Source: JAGVSR01 sp963708775
Lineage (GTDB): Bacteria; Pseudomonadota; Alphaproteobacteria; Rhizobiales; Hyphomicrobiaceae
Direction: 5' to 3'
Assembly (NCBI GenBank): GCA_963708775.1
Contig: CAVPTI010000014.1
Location: forward strand, 1 to 64,000
DNA: 64,000 bases
Under the pieces are notes generated by a model that saw only the letters and a program-made list of their open reading frames with translations, was not told the origin of the DNA and did not search any database. The first letter of the stretch is position 1. Each line of letters starts with the position of its first letter. The position numbers were made by a program, and so were the translations under genes. Shown one piece after another: positions 1 to 9,978 of the stretch.

Positions 1-332
1 TTTTGGGAGCGGTGTGCTGTTCAGAGTGTCAACGACATCCTCACCGGCACGCCGTCATCTTAGCACTTGCGACCTTAGAGTGCTAATGATGCTTTTGCCG
101 TAAACTAGCAGCTACGCCGCATTAACAGGGGCATTAGAGTATATACAACATGTGGGTTGGAACATTCTGCAAAACGAACCCAATGCAGTTAATGGCGCCA
201 TCACTACGCACCGCAAAAGGCCTTGGGCGACGTCAGAACGGTGACCGAACGATCTCGCCCGCCCGAGACCATTGGATGCCGGATCACCCTGTCGGCGGTC
301 TGCCCCTGGACCGTTGCAACGGTCGTATGAGG
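1..332. other. no recognisable gene
   Basis: I see no convincing gene here. Short open frames on both strands have arginine-rich, low-complexity translations typical of antisense reading in GC-rich DNA. The stretch lies downstream of the minus-strand exported protein that ends at 333. Confidence 0.5.
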
Positions 333-734
333 TCATTGAGCGCTGGCCGATTTGTCATCATCTCCACCGGTGCTCTCGATGATGGCGATGGCGCCGCCCA
401 ACACGCCCGCGCCGATCAACAAATAGCCCGCGGTGTCGAGTTGGAACGCCTGCGCTTGTGACGGTGCGCAATCAGCAGGAACCGGGTGATAGCCGGGGAC
501 CATCGCCAAGCGACTGGAATCGGAACAAACGAACTCAGCGGCGCCGCCCTCTTGAACCACCACCGTCGCACCAGGCTCAATCTCAACGGACCCCGTCACG
601 GCTTGAAAGCCGTCTCCCCGATTGACCAGAACCTCACCTTTCTGAACGATCAGTGTCATCGCTTGGGCTGGCGCACTCGCAATGGCTGCAAAGCCAGCGG
701 CCGCGAGCAAAAGTCCGAATGGTCCAAATCGCAT
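333..734 (-). CDS. hypothetical exported protein with signal peptide
   Basis: A 133-residue protein if read from the ATG at 734. That start places a clean signal peptide at the N-terminus (hydrophobic run, cleavage near an AQA motif about residue 24), whereas the longer frame to 827 adds an unlikely leader. The middle reads like a FecR/SH3-type beta segment (VQKGEVLVNRGDGF, VEIEPGATVVV), and there is a glycine-rich hydrophobic segment near residues 100-120 followed by an acidic tail. Function is unknown. A periplasmic or inner-membrane-anchored role is inferred from the two hydrophobic segments only. Confidence 0.6.
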   Translation of the reverse strand: MRFGPFGLLLAAAGFAAIASAPAQAMTLIVQKGEVLVNRGDGFQAVTGSVEIEPGATVVVQEGGAAEFVCSDSSRLAMVPGYHPVPADCAPSQAQAFQLDTAGYLLIGAGVLGGAIAIIESTGGDDDKSASAQ

Positions 735-1490
735 TGCGCCCCCGCAACCAGAAAAAAGGTCAAGCACTACGGTACGTGACCGGTCGACCGCTCCGGTCGC
801 AAAAGTTTGCAGCCACCACACGTCCAAGCTGCGGGTCCTTGATCACCCAATTCGGCCGCAGCAACCCGTTGCAAACGAGACCTTTCCACAAGACTGTCGA
901 CAATTATGACCACGGGCTAATCAATTAGTCTCTGGCTGGACAATCGGACACCGGTATGTTTGCTGCCAAGATGCGCTGAAAGGCGGGGTCCCCATGGCCG
1001 AACGCGACGACGCGTCGACGTTTGCCTTCCCCGATGGTCTGCTCGCCCGAACCAATTCCGATCAAGTTTGGCGTGAATTCGGAGACGTTGGTCTGCAGCT
1101 GCGGGGCTCGCTTTCGTGATTGCCGGACTGCAAGGATGGTTGGCTCGTGGTAGGCCCTCCGGCAAGTTTCTGGGGTGTGCAATTATCTTGTGCAGAGGAT
1201 CGCGGCCTCTGAGTGACCAGATCACCAAACCATTCGCCGGCGACAGCGGACCCATCCCTTGATGCCGCTGCGAGCCGACTGCGACACAAGTCGAGGCCTT
1301 CTCCAATTGAGCGCAGGATCCGCGGCATCGTTCGCCGAAGCGCTCAAGGTTAGGCAATAGGCCGTATCAATCGGGGAACCTGGTCAGGCCCTCGATCATC
1401 GAGGCGACCCAAATTTCACAATCTGCTGGAACAGCCCAAGGCATCGGGGGGCGGTGTCGCCACGACGACAGCGTGCGGTCAGCTGTTAGG
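735..1490. other. intergenic; no convincing gene
   Basis: About 750 bases without a gene I can support. Several overlapping minus-strand frames between 917 and 1591 each look partly protein-like (for example the segment around 925-1130), but none starts cleanly, is long enough, or resembles a family I know. It could be the remains of a decayed gene downstream of the binding protein that ends at 1491. Confidence 0.4.
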
Positions 1491-2531
1491 TCAGGGCATC
1501 GGTGGGGCGTAGAGGAGACCCCCGTCCTTCCAAAGCGCATTCTGGCCTCGGACCATACCGATCTCGCTTGCTTTGCCGAGATTGCGGTCAAAGACTTCTC
1601 CGTAGTTGCCGACAGTCTTGAGGACCGTTGCGACCCAGGTCACGGCGAGGCCCATCTTCGACCCCACCTTTCCACTCTCGTTTAGAAACCGCTGTTGGTC
1701 GGGCGACAGATTGCCGGCGGCATCGGCTTGCAACGCCGCCTGCGTGACCCCGAGTTCTTCGCCTGCAATCAGGCTGAACAAGACCCAGCGGACTACGCTC
1801 GCCCACTGGGCGTCGTCGGCGGCGACAACGGGGCCCAGCGGTTCCTTTGAGATCGTATCGGAGAGGATCATGTGGAGGGAGGGATCAGGTAAGAGCAGCC
1901 GTTCGCCAAAAAGCGCCGACCGGTCCGCGGTTCGCGCGTCGCATTGACCCGATTGATAGGCTGCAAGGGCCTCTTTGCGATGCGCGAACGTCAGCAGCTC
2001 GACCGTGAGACCGGCCTTTGCGAAGTAGGCCGCAGCGTTCGTCTGCGATGTGGTGTTGTCCAAGACGCAGATTTTGCCGCCGGCCAGTTGAGCCGCGGAC
2101 GTCAGGCCAAGTTCCTTGGGAACCATGAAGCCCTGTCCGTCAAAATAAAGAATGCCCGGAAAGATAACATTCTGTTCAATCTCGCGCTGAAACGTCCATG
2201 TCGTGTTGCGCGTCATGACGTCGACAGTGCCCTTTGACAGGGCGGAGTAGCGCTCACCAGGGGACGTGGGCACCAGGGACACTTTGCTGCCATCCTCCAG
2301 AACGGCGGCTGCCAGCGCGCGGCAGAAATCGACGTCGAGACCCGACCATGAACCGTCCTCGGCTTTCATTGAGAAACCTGGAACACCTTCGCTCACAGCA
2401 CATGTCAGGACCCCCCGCGCGCGAATGTCGTCGAGGGTTGCCGACTGAGCCGATGCGGCCAGTCCGAGGGTGCCAAAGATCAGAGCGAAGGCTCGGATCA
2501 GCGTGCTGGGCCGACCGCTGCATGGGAACAT
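1491..2531 (-). CDS. amino-acid ABC transporter periplasmic binding protein (AapJ-like)
   Basis: A 346-residue periplasmic solute-binding protein of the family-3 amino-acid type, closest in pattern to AapJ/BztA. The ATG at 2531 is chosen because it is followed by a signal peptide (hydrophobic run, ASAQSA cleavage). Mature family hallmarks are visible: the RGVLTCAV start of lobe 1, the GLDVDFCRALAAAV segment, DVMTRNTTWT and the late GxLLYAPPMP ending. Members of this family feed a four-part Aap/Bzt permease, yet no permease or ATPase gene lies nearby. Instead it sits 11 bases downstream of an L,D-transpeptidase-like gene on the same strand, so the two are probably co-transcribed. A role in recovering amino acids from the cell wall is inference. 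Confidence 0.85.
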   Translation of the reverse strand: MFPCSGRPSTLIRAFALIFGTLGLAASAQSATLDDIRARGVLTCAVSEGVPGFSMKAEDGSWSGLDVDFCRALAAAVLEDGSKVSLVPTSPGERYSALSKGTVDVMTRNTTWTFQREIEQNVIFPGILYFDGQGFMVPKELGLTSAAQLAGGKICVLDNTTSQTNAAAYFAKAGLTVELLTFAHRKEALAAYQSGQCDARTADRSALFGERLLLPDPSLHMILSDTISKEPLGPVVAADDAQWASVVRWVLFSLIAGEELGVTQAALQADAAGNLSPDQQRFLNESGKVGSKMGLAVTWVATVLKTVGNYGEVFDRNLGKASEIGMVRGQNALWKDGGLLYAPPMP

Positions 2532-2542
2532 CCGATGACCTT

Positions 2543-4165
2543 TCAGCTCATTGGCTTGGCTGTGAGTTTGCGAAAAAGAGGCAGATCGCGCCCTAAGGGG
2601 TCTGCGCCGAAGATGATCCCGCCGTTTGGATCCAGCCAGACAGAGGCGTACAGGACAATGACGGGAATTGGTGACTTGAGATCGATGCGACGGGAGACGT
2701 TCGCCGGGCCGTCCGCAGCGCCGATACCAGCCTTGCTCATGAGGCTCGCGACGGCGTCGGCCGACCCGGCTAGGGCGACGCACGCCGGCCAAAGGTTGCG
2801 TGGGACGGGAAGCTTGGGATCGGAGGCTGGGCGGCCGTGTATGGAAACGGAGGCGTCGTATTTCAGCGGCATTCGGAAGCTCCCGTACAGATTGCTGCTG
2901 CCGGGATTTTGCGCAACCGAGAACGGGAAATTGGCCTCAGAATAGCTCTTCCAATCGACGCTTCCCGTGCCGTGAAAAGCCGTTGCGGTGGAAACGATGA
3001 TGCTGGGATCCAATGTCTCGGGTTTCGTCTGCAGGACCGGCAGGATGTAGCGCGCAGCGATAGCGCGAGGGAACGTGTACGTCGGAGCGAACTCGACGTG
3101 GTCGATGGAGGAATTGAACGCGGGAATTTCACCGCAAGCGCTGTCCACCCTGAGGCCGAGGGCCTGCCGAAGGCCGTCCGGTGCCCGCAATTCAAGCCGG
3201 GCAAGGTTTGTGTTGATGATCCACACGTCGCCTGCAGGGATATCTTCAAACCACCGCCAGCGCTCGAGATTGGCCGTGAGTTGCGCGATGCGATCGCGCA
3301 CCGGCACGTTAAGGCTGAGAAGGGTGCGGCGATCGAGATGACCGGTTGCCGGGATGGCGTGTTGCCGTTGAAAGAGACGCAGCGCGTCTGCAACCGCTTC
3401 GTCGAAGGCGTCGGATGGTGCCGCTGAGGGTGGGAGATAGCCAGTCGTCTGCAAGCGTTGCCGGGTTTCACCAACGCGGGGGCCTCGATCACCCGGCTTA
3501 AGATCTGGACCCGCCGAGATCGCAGGCCAGCCACCCTTCTTTTCGACCAACACGTATTGAACCAGTTTTTCCCGGATCGCCAGATAATCGGCGGTTTGCG
3601 GTTCCAGACGGGTCAACATCGGTGTGATGGGTTCGCCGGTGGCGACAAGTGACAGCACGCGATCGCCATAGATGAAGCGCTGCAACGTGCGGGGATGGAG
3701 TTGATCCCGGTAGCGATGCATCTGGCCGAGGCGCAGGTTCTGTGCGGCTTCGATAAGCGTAGCGCTGTATGTGAGCTCGACCAGGGCCAGAATGCTCGTG
3801 TCGTCGCTGTTGAGGGCCTGCTTTCGGATGTCGATGCGGGCAAGCGCAGCGTCCATGTTGGTGACGCCGATCGTGGTCAGGCCCGCGAGCGCCGACACGA
3901 GTTCGGAGTTCCGCTCGGATTGCAACCAGAGGATCTTCGCGTCGTTGCGCGCATAGTATTGCTCGAGCTGCGTGGCCTGCGTGCGCACGTCGAGCGGAAG
4001 GCCCGGTTTGTTTTTTAAAAGCGTTCGGACATCCTGAAGGACGAATTTGGGATCAGGCGCGGCGGCTGCGATTGTGGACGCGAGGCTAAAGAGCAGAAGT
4101 ATGATCACGAGAAGGTAGCGCGCACGCCCTGGCTCCTGGGCGTGTCGCACTGCCTCATCCATCAT
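2543..4165 (-). CDS. L,D-transpeptidase (YcbB/YkuD-type) family protein
   Basis: About 540 residues from the ATG at 4165; longer in-frame starts reach 4339, but 4165 is followed directly by a membrane anchor/signal segment (residues 14-33). The order matches the YcbB family: an N-terminal helical scaffold, a peptidoglycan-binding motif (DRGPRVGETRQRL, then LRLFQRQHAIPATG) and a C-terminal YkuD catalytic domain. The catalytic region keeps an SIHG histidine (about H443) and a cysteine (about C462, WPACVAL), but the usual SHGCxR signature is changed, with no arginine after the cysteine. It would cross-link or edit peptidoglycan stems in the periplasm; whether this copy is fully active is open. 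First gene of a likely two-gene operon with the downstream binding protein. Confidence 0.8.
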   Translation of the reverse strand: MMDEAVRHAQEPGRARYLLVIILLLFSLASTIAAAAPDPKFVLQDVRTLLKNKPGLPLDVRTQATQLEQYYARNDAKILWLQSERNSELVSALAGLTTIGVTNMDAALARIDIRKQALNSDDTSILALVELTYSATLIEAAQNLRLGQMHRYRDQLHPRTLQRFIYGDRVLSLVATGEPITPMLTRLEPQTADYLAIREKLVQYVLVEKKGGWPAISAGPDLKPGDRGPRVGETRQRLQTTGYLPPSAAPSDAFDEAVADALRLFQRQHAIPATGHLDRRTLLSLNVPVRDRIAQLTANLERWRWFEDIPAGDVWIINTNLARLELRAPDGLRQALGLRVDSACGEIPAFNSSIDHVEFAPTYTFPRAIAARYILPVLQTKPETLDPSIIVSTATAFHGTGSVDWKSYSEANFPFSVAQNPGSSNLYGSFRMPLKYDASVSIHGRPASDPKLPVPRNLWPACVALAGSADAVASLMSKAGIGAADGPANVSRRIDLKSPIPVIVLYASVWLDPNGGIIFGADPLGRDLPLFRKLTAKPMS

Positions 4166-4457
4166 GGACGGAGCGGTTAGCGCGATGACACTTGGCGTCC
4201 GCCGCGCCTCGGCAATCATGCCATCACCAAGATTGGGGACGTGCCACACCCCATACCTTCCAGATCCACCATGTGCTTCGCCTCGAATTCGCCGATAATG
4301 GGCATGAAAAGGGGGCCAAGACGACCGATCGCCGGTCAAAGATCACCATGAATGTAGTGCTCACACTGTTCAATGCTAAATCGCTCTGATCTCCGATGAC
4401 GCTTTGCTCCAGATCGCCGATCGATACGACGCCTCTGAGGCTGCGGCTTCTGCTGAC

Positions 4458-5036
4458 TTACCCGCGATCGGGGTTGGGAGGATTCGCTGAGGCACGCCAC
4501 CGGAGTAGCCTGATGAAGCCGTAGAAGTAGCCGAACCAGAGGAAGATGGAGAGGCCGTAGAAGATGATGGTCCGGAGCGACCACAGCGGCCAGGAACCGG
4601 CGGGGCCGATGGCAATCACGTTGGGGTAGAATGAGAAAAGGGTGGAGCGCCACCCGTTCCAGAGGAGGGTCACTTCCGTGTTCCGAGCCTCGGCGGTCTT
4701 GGCATCGTTGAAGACCCGATCGCTATTGCGCTTCAACCACCACCAGGAATCCTCGTTGATCAGTTCGAGCCCCCGATCGGACCGGTTGCGGATGTAAATG
4801 TATTGAATGTCGTTTGTGTTGCCGCGGGCGTCGGGATTACTGCGGCGCACTTCCGTTCCGGTCACGAGGCCGGTCGTCCATGTGGGACGTGCGTATTCCC
4901 ACCCGAACCAGAGGGGGATGCCCACCACGACCGAGGCGATGGCCAGAACGGCCCCGCCCCTGCGCCATAGGACGAAGGCGAGCACGCCAATCGCGAGCAG
5001 GACGATATAGCCATAAGACATCCAGGCCTGGAGCAT
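4458..5036 (-). CDS. DUF1523 family membrane protein
   Basis: About 192 residues from the ATG at 5036 (5021 is an alternative). It has two N-terminal membrane segments (about 5-22 and 27-45), a hydrophilic periplasmic stretch and a C-terminal membrane segment followed by a short basic tail. The middle carries the features I associate with DUF1523: an IQYIYIRN strand, an LINEDSWWWLKRNSDR segment and the LLWNGWRSTLFSFYPN motif. The family is widespread in alphaproteobacteria and has no established function. It is separated from the upstream TerB-like gene by about 500 bases and is divergent from it. Confidence 0.75.
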   Translation of the reverse strand: MLQAWMSYGYIVLLAIGVLAFVLWRRGGAVLAIASVVVGIPLWFGWEYARPTWTTGLVTGTEVRRSNPDARGNTNDIQYIYIRNRSDRGLELINEDSWWWLKRNSDRVFNDAKTAEARNTEVTLLWNGWRSTLFSFYPNVIAIGPAGSWPLWSLRTIIFYGLSIFLWFGYFYGFIRLLRWRASANPPNPDRG

Positions 5037-5553
5037 GCCTTCAAACCTCACCTTGAACAGTTTCGAAGCCGTCGAGGCGCCGCATCTTCCCGATGACACC
5101 GCACTGGTACTAGAGACCTGCGAGCCGGCCTTGCGTGCTCTCGAGGCCTGCCGTCATCCCGCCACCGGTCGTCCCCCGGTACTGTTGATCGGGGACTTCT
5201 CCGCAGCATGCGGGCTGTCTAGCGAAGCCTAGGGCAGCTCTCACACAATCGGCAAGATCGATTCTCGTTGCGAGGGCGAGACCGGGGGCAATTCCGAGGC
5301 GCTCGCCTGACAGCGACCGCTTGTTTGGGCACTGCGGACGCGAGCCGCTCTGGTCACCGATGCGTGCTGCTGACCCTAATCGCCGTTAGGCCCGGACGGA
5401 GCTTGCGCGGCCTGACTCGGTCCGCCTTATGATTCTCGTATCGGGCAGTTTGTACCTTAAGAAGAGACGGCTTTTGACGGCGACCGTCGCCACCGACGGC
5501 AGCACGTTTCGAGTGCGGCGAGGCACTGATCGGCTCGGTAAGTAAAGTGCGCT
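5037..5553. other. divergent intergenic region
   Basis: About 500 bases between the minus-strand DUF1523 gene and the plus-strand TerB-like gene. It presumably holds both promoters. I could not pick out a convincing -35/-10 pair, operator or RNA gene. Confidence 0.4.
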
Positions 5554-6042
5554 GTGATAACACCACGCGGAAAAATGGATGGGGTCATGCTTCGCAAGAT
5601 AGAGGTCTTCTTCAATCGTCTCCTGAACGAAGGCGCGACCAAGAAGCTCGATGACCGCGAGATCGAGATTGCGAGTGCGGCGCTGCTCGCGCACTGCGCA
5701 AAGGCAGATGGCGAGCAAAGTGCGGAAGAAGCGGTGCACCTGAGAACGGTGCTGGGAGAGCGTTTCGATCTTTCGCCGGCCGAGATCAACTCCGTCATCG
5801 AGGCGGCAGAGGCGCGCGAGCGCGACGCGATCGACTTACACCAGTTCACGCGGGTCCTGCATCGAAGCCTCGACCGGGCCGCGCGCATTCATATGGTGCG
5901 GTTGCTTTGGGAAATCGCCGACGCCGACGGGCGCATTGATAGCGACGAGCGGCGGATGGTGTCACTGACGGCGCAGCTTCTTGACGTCGAGGTGCACGAT
6001 GCAGTCGCTGCGCGGCAGGCAGCACAGGCGAAAACGGGATGA
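5554..6042 (+). CDS. TerB-like tellurite-resistance family protein
   Basis: A 162-residue, mostly helical and acidic protein. The ATG at 5587 (MLRKIEVFFNRLL) is a plausible alternative start. It contains the two-fold TerB pattern: a first half with ALLAHCAKADGEQSAEE and a second half with LLWEIADADGRIDSDERR, each an acidic loop between helices. TerB-like domains are thought to sit at the inner face of the membrane and may bind divalent metal; most stand-alone copies have no defined role. No other ter genes are nearby, so tellurite resistance should not be assumed. Confidence 0.75.
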   Translation: MITPRGKMDGVMLRKIEVFFNRLLNEGATKKLDDREIEIASAALLAHCAKADGEQSAEEAVHLRTVLGERFDLSPAEINSVIEAAEARERDAIDLHQFTRVLHRSLDRAARIHMVRLLWEIADADGRIDSDERRMVSLTAQLLDVEVHDAVAARQAAQAKTG

Positions 6043-6071
6043 GGCGGGAGAATTGCGGCAATTCGCGATTT

Positions 6072-7588
6072 TCATTTCCCGGAGGAATTTTCCGTTTTCC
6101 CCGGCATGCCGTCCGCGATGCGTTGCAGCAGATAGGGGAAGAAGGGATTCGATGAGGCGCGCAGCAGTGCATCGAGGCTTGCGACCAGCACATTGCGCTC
6201 GCCGCGCGGTGCCAGCGTGCCGAGGCTGAGGCCGAAGTCTTCCGACGTGTCCGGCGTCATGCCGTAGAGTGCGTCGCTCATCGGGAACGGAATGGCGACA
6301 TGAGAGAGGGAAAAAAGCCCGTCCGGATAGGAAAGCCCGAGCGCTCGCGTTTGCTCGCTCGTACCGCCCGCTTCGATGACGCGCTCGATCATGTCGCCAT
6401 GCATGTCGTCGCGATTGGTGATGATAACGGTGCGGTAATTCTGCGGTCCCGACGGCAGAATTCGTGCGATTGCGAGGTCGGCGTTCGGGCGCAGAGAGCG
6501 GTCCAAATTTCACGCTGCGATTGACGTCGAACAGGACCAGTTCGCTGCCATTGGCCGGGAGATGCGCATAGAGTGCCGATAGGATGGCATCGCGTCGATA
6601 CGGTAAAGTCGGGCACCGACTGGAAGGTGAGGATCGGCGGCAGGTCCTTCAGCTTGCCCTCACGGCCATAGCGAGCGATGCGGTCCTGCAAGACGCGCGT
6701 CAATCGATGGGTCTGCGTTGCGCCGTTCACCGGGAAGGAATTGTATTTAAAGGGATTGAATTCAGGGACGACCGAGAGCCATGCGGCCTTAGCAAAGGCA
6801 GGCAAATGGGCCGGCAAGGCTGCGAGTCCGGCAAAGCGCGCGAAGCTCGTGATCCCGACCATGGGCGAGAGCAGGATCAGGCGATCCGGCCGCGCAATCG
6901 TCGGGTCTCCGAGAGAATCGAGGGTGTGGATCAGCGCGAGTGCGCCGCCATTGGAGAAGCCGACGATATGCAGAGGGGCGGAAGGATCGGTCCTCCGCCG
7001 CGCTTCGCGCACCGCAAGCCGCGTCGCCGCAAGCCACTGGTCCCATTCCACGTCAGTCAGAGCCGCCGGCACCGTGCCGTGCGCGGGCATTCGCGGCACG
7101 ATCGATACGAAGCCACGATCACGATAGAAGTCCGCGATGTGGCGCTGGCTATAGGGCGAGTCTGTCAGGCCATGCAGCAGTACCGCTGCGCCGACCGGCT
7201 TGCCATCCGGCTCCAGCACAAAGGAGCGGTTGAAGTCCTGCGCAAAGCGTCCCGGATAGACCGGGCTACCGTCGAAATAGCGGTTGACCGGAACGCGATC
7301 TTCCGGCGGCAGCTTCTGAGTGACCTCGCGGCGCAACTCCTCGAAGATCGCGGCTTCGTGCGCGAGATATTGCTTCCAGTCGGCGGCGTCGATCTCTGCG
7401 ACGCTTAACTCCGTTGGAATGAACGTGTGCCACGGCTCGAGCGGCAGCCCGCGCTGGGAATTGTAGATACGCACCCCAAGCAGGGTGACGAGTATCAGCG
7501 CAAGGGATGCAACGAGAAACCGGGCTGTGAGGATGAGCTTTCTAGTCACTTCAATTTTCCTGAGGCGATCGCTGCCAATATCAGCCAA
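6072..7588 (-). CDS. membrane-anchored alpha/beta hydrolase, two frameshifts
   Basis: A lysophospholipase-like alpha/beta hydrolase of roughly 500 residues. The N-terminus (start ATG 7588) has a membrane anchor at about residues 18-40; an oxyanion-type LLHGLTDSP motif follows at about 137-145 and the nucleophile elbow GFSNGG at about 210-215 (Ser212). The reading frame is lost near 6598, where one extra base after VPDFTVST gives a wrong tail, and again near 6505, where AAATTT appears to have one T too many. Joining the three frames restores a continuous C-terminal half ending in GMPGKTENSSGK at 6072. I regard both lesions as probable sequence errors. Substrate unknown. Confidence 0.7.
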
Positions 7589-8145
7589 GTCTGATTATCA
7601 TGGTATCAATCGAGCTTCTCGGTGACGAGTGCCAGCCCAAGAACGAGGCCGATGATGGAAACCAAGCATCAGCGGCCCACATGTCGAGCCAGGCGCGCCC
7701 ACCCGGTGACGACGGTCGGCACGGGCGATAAATGATGATCATGACGCATTTTCGAGCGGCGGCGCAAACACGCAAGCGATCCCTTGCTGCCGGGTCGAGA
7801 TTGCGGCCAGATTTTTCGAGATCGTAAGGGTGGTGATATGGGTTGGATCTCCAAACTTTGAGCGCAAGGCATGTTAATACGTTGAATATACAGCATAAAG
7901 CTAGCCTCGTCCCTTAGAAGAGCGGACTCTACGCTGACGCGAGTTCTCGATCGGTCACGTAATCCACGACGGGTGTTACGGGTCTTGATCGATTGTGCCG
8001 GCACGTCGCTGGCCAGTGCTGCTCTGGAACCGCGAGACGGCCGGCGAATTACGTCCAGGCGCATTGGGGACTGCGGGTTCGCGTGTCCGCGGTTGCGCGA
8101 TGAACATGCTACAGTTCACATCGCCCGCGCCTGGAGTCGGAGCGC
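7589..8145. other. intergenic; no convincing gene
   Basis: About 550 bases between a minus-strand hydrolase start and a plus-strand hypothetical gene. The one longer minus-strand frame (7669-8064) is arginine-rich, without family resemblance, and I do not call it. The region should carry the two divergent promoters. Confidence 0.4.
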
Positions 8146-8571
8146 ATGCCGAACCCTTTTCACGACCCGCACCTGGCTCATGTCGTTCGTGCCGTCGCGT
8201 CGCAGCGCGTTCAAGTGCGTCCGGCACTGATTTTGCCCGATGACCTTCAACTGGTCAGGGACGTCTACGCGACGTACTTGAAGCTTTTCGAGCTCATGCT
8301 CGAAGAGCAAGCACAAAACGTCGATCTCAGGCAGGCGAGAACGAACTGCCAAAGTGCTCTTTCCTATATCGACGCCATCGCCTTCGACCTGACAACAATC
8401 GATAAGGGCATCGTCACCGCGCTCGTTGGCTGGCTCGAAAATGCGGTTCATCTCGCAGAGATGAGCGCATGCAATGCCGTGCCAAGCGACAAAGTCCAGG
8501 CGGACAGGGCGCGTGAAATATTGAAAATACTTAAAACGACGCTCGGAGCGTCGGGGGCGACACAGGAGTGA
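8146..8571 (+). CDS. hypothetical helical protein
   Basis: A 141-residue, mostly alpha-helical cytoplasmic protein that I do not recognise. It lacks a signal peptide and membrane segments. It carries an LFELMLEEQAQNVDLRQAR helix and a later VQADRAREILKILKTTL helix. It is followed after 6 bases by the small gene at 8578, which suggests they are translated from one message. Confidence 0.55.
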   Translation: MPNPFHDPHLAHVVRAVASQRVQVRPALILPDDLQLVRDVYATYLKLFELMLEEQAQNVDLRQARTNCQSALSYIDAIAFDLTTIDKGIVTALVGWLENAVHLAEMSACNAVPSDKVQADRAREILKILKTTLGASGATQE

Positions 8572-8577
8572 GAAGCT

Positions 8578-8844
8578 ATGACAACGCGCTCGAACCGGAC
8601 AACGGTGACGTTCCAACACCCCGTCGCGCTGGAGGGTGTCGATGGCATCCTGCCCGCCGGCAGCTACACGATCGAGACGGAGGAAGAGCTGATCGAGATG
8701 CTGTCGTTCGAGGCCTATCGCCGGGTGTCAACGACAATCTCATTGCCTTCAATTGGTACGGCATGCCTGAAGCGGCAGATCGTCGACATCGATCCCCAGG
8801 AGCTGGCCGCAGCTCAAGCGCGTGATGCAGCCCCATCTGAGTAG
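8578..8844 (+). CDS. small hypothetical protein, conserved type
   Basis: An 88-residue protein, mostly beta at the N-terminus (TVTFQHPVALEGVDGILPAG) and helical at the C-terminus. The phrase ILPAGSYTIETEEELIE resembles small proteins of unknown function that are common in Rhizobiales. There is a good ribosome site (AGGAGTGAG) just before the ATG. It lies 6 bases after the preceding gene and is probably in its operon. Confidence 0.6.
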   Translation: MTTRSNRTTVTFQHPVALEGVDGILPAGSYTIETEEELIEMLSFEAYRRVSTTISLPSIGTACLKRQIVDIDPQELAAAQARDAAPSE

Positions 8845-8934
8845 GCCACTTGATCGGTTTGGGTCGTCACGTCACCTCGGGCAACTGAAGGCGGTGGGGG
8901 CTTTGCAATTGATGTCGGCACGGCGCTTGGCGAA

Positions 8935-9978
8935 CTACAGAAACCGCTCTTGAATGTCGACGGAGGATGTGTGTCCAATCTTTTCGAAATGATCTTGAAG
9001 GAAGGCTTCGCCGCGCAGGCGCCCAAGTTCGAACAGCGATAAAAGGAATTCCCATTCAACGTTCAACTTACTCGACACCCCCAGCCGGCGCATTTTGTCA
9101 TCCGCATCGATGCAATGAACAAAAATCTTCTTCAATCGGCCTCCATCGGTGAAGCCGCCATCAACCAACCGAGTGATGAAGGCAATCGCCCGCATCTCCC
9201 GCATGAGACTTGAATTGAAGCTCAGGGTATTGATCCGGTCGAAGATCGCTTGGCCACTGGTCGGCAGCTCGTCGATCTCGATGGGGTTGACCATCACAAG
9301 GATCACGTCAGTCGACTCGCATTCGTAGATGAGCGGGAAGATGGGCGGGTTGCCCATATAGCCGCCATCCCAATAGTACTCGCCATCAATAGGGATGGCC
9401 TGAAAGACAGACGGAAGGCAGGCCGAGGCGAGGATTGCATCAAGCGTGATGTCCGGTGTGCCGAAAACGCGGAGGCGATTGGTCAAGACATTACTGGCAC
9501 AGACGAAGAGCTTCACATCGCGACTGCGGCGCAGAACTTCGAAGTCGATCTGCGCGTCCAGGATCTCCCGCAGCGGATGAAAGTTGGTCGGATTCATCTG
9601 GTAGGGCGAGCACATGCGAGACATGAAATCCATGGCCAGCCAAACAGGCGAGAAATCCATGCTGCCGGGAGCAACCATGCGGTCGAACCATGTTGGCTGC
9701 AGCGCGGAATAGATTCCCTTCGACGCGACGGATTGCCAGAAGCGCCGAAGAGCCACGCGGGCGCCGTCGTTGCCGCCCTGATCGAGGCCGTAGGCGGTAA
9801 TGGCAGCATTCATTGCGCCGGCACTGGTTCCAACGATCCCCTCAATGGCGATGCGCTCGTCTTCGAGCAAGCGATCGAGCACGCCCCACGTGAAGGCCCC
9901 ATGGGAACCCCCGCCCTGGAGGGCGACGTTAACCGTTTTGCGTGCTGCTGCAGCGTTGGGGTCTATATCGTCAGCCAT
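8935..9978 (-). CDS. patatin-like phospholipase
   Basis: A 347-residue cytoplasmic lipid acyl hydrolase of the bacterial patatin family. The ATG at 9978 is preferred over 10065 because the extra leader is unlike the family. Catalytic features are complete: the glycine-rich oxyanion loop QGGGSHGAF (about 21-29), the nucleophile motif GTSAG with Ser52, and the catalytic aspartate in WDGGYMGN (about D204). The C-terminal third (MRRLGVSSKLN, HFEKIGHTSSVDI) matches long alphaproteobacterial members. Expected to cleave acyl chains from membrane lipids or PHA-type substrates; the true substrate cannot be told from sequence. Confidence 0.88.
   Translation of the reverse strand: MADDIDPNAAAARKTVNVALQGGGSHGAFTWGVLDRLLEDERIAIEGIVGTSAGAMNAAITAYGLDQGGNDGARVALRRFWQSVASKGIYSALQPTWFDRMVAPGSMDFSPVWLAMDFMSRMCSPYQMNPTNFHPLREILDAQIDFEVLRRSRDVKLFVCASNVLTNRLRVFGTPDITLDAILASACLPSVFQAIPIDGEYYWDGGYMGNPPIFPLIYECESTDVILVMVNPIEIDELPTSGQAIFDRINTLSFNSSLMREMRAIAFITRLVDGGFTDGGRLKKIFVHCIDADDKMRRLGVSSKLNVEWEFLLSLFELGRLRGEAFLQDHFEKIGHTSSVDIQERFL

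Noticed and set aside
917..1357. Possible decayed gene downstream of the AapJ-like gene
   Set aside because: Fragments in different frames look faintly protein-like but I could not tie them to any family.
5554..6042. Tellurite-resistance operon
   Set aside because: Only a lone TerB-like gene is present; no terA, terC, terD or terZ nearby.
7669..8064. 131-codon minus-strand frame
   Set aside because: Arginine-rich, no start context, no resemblance to any family.
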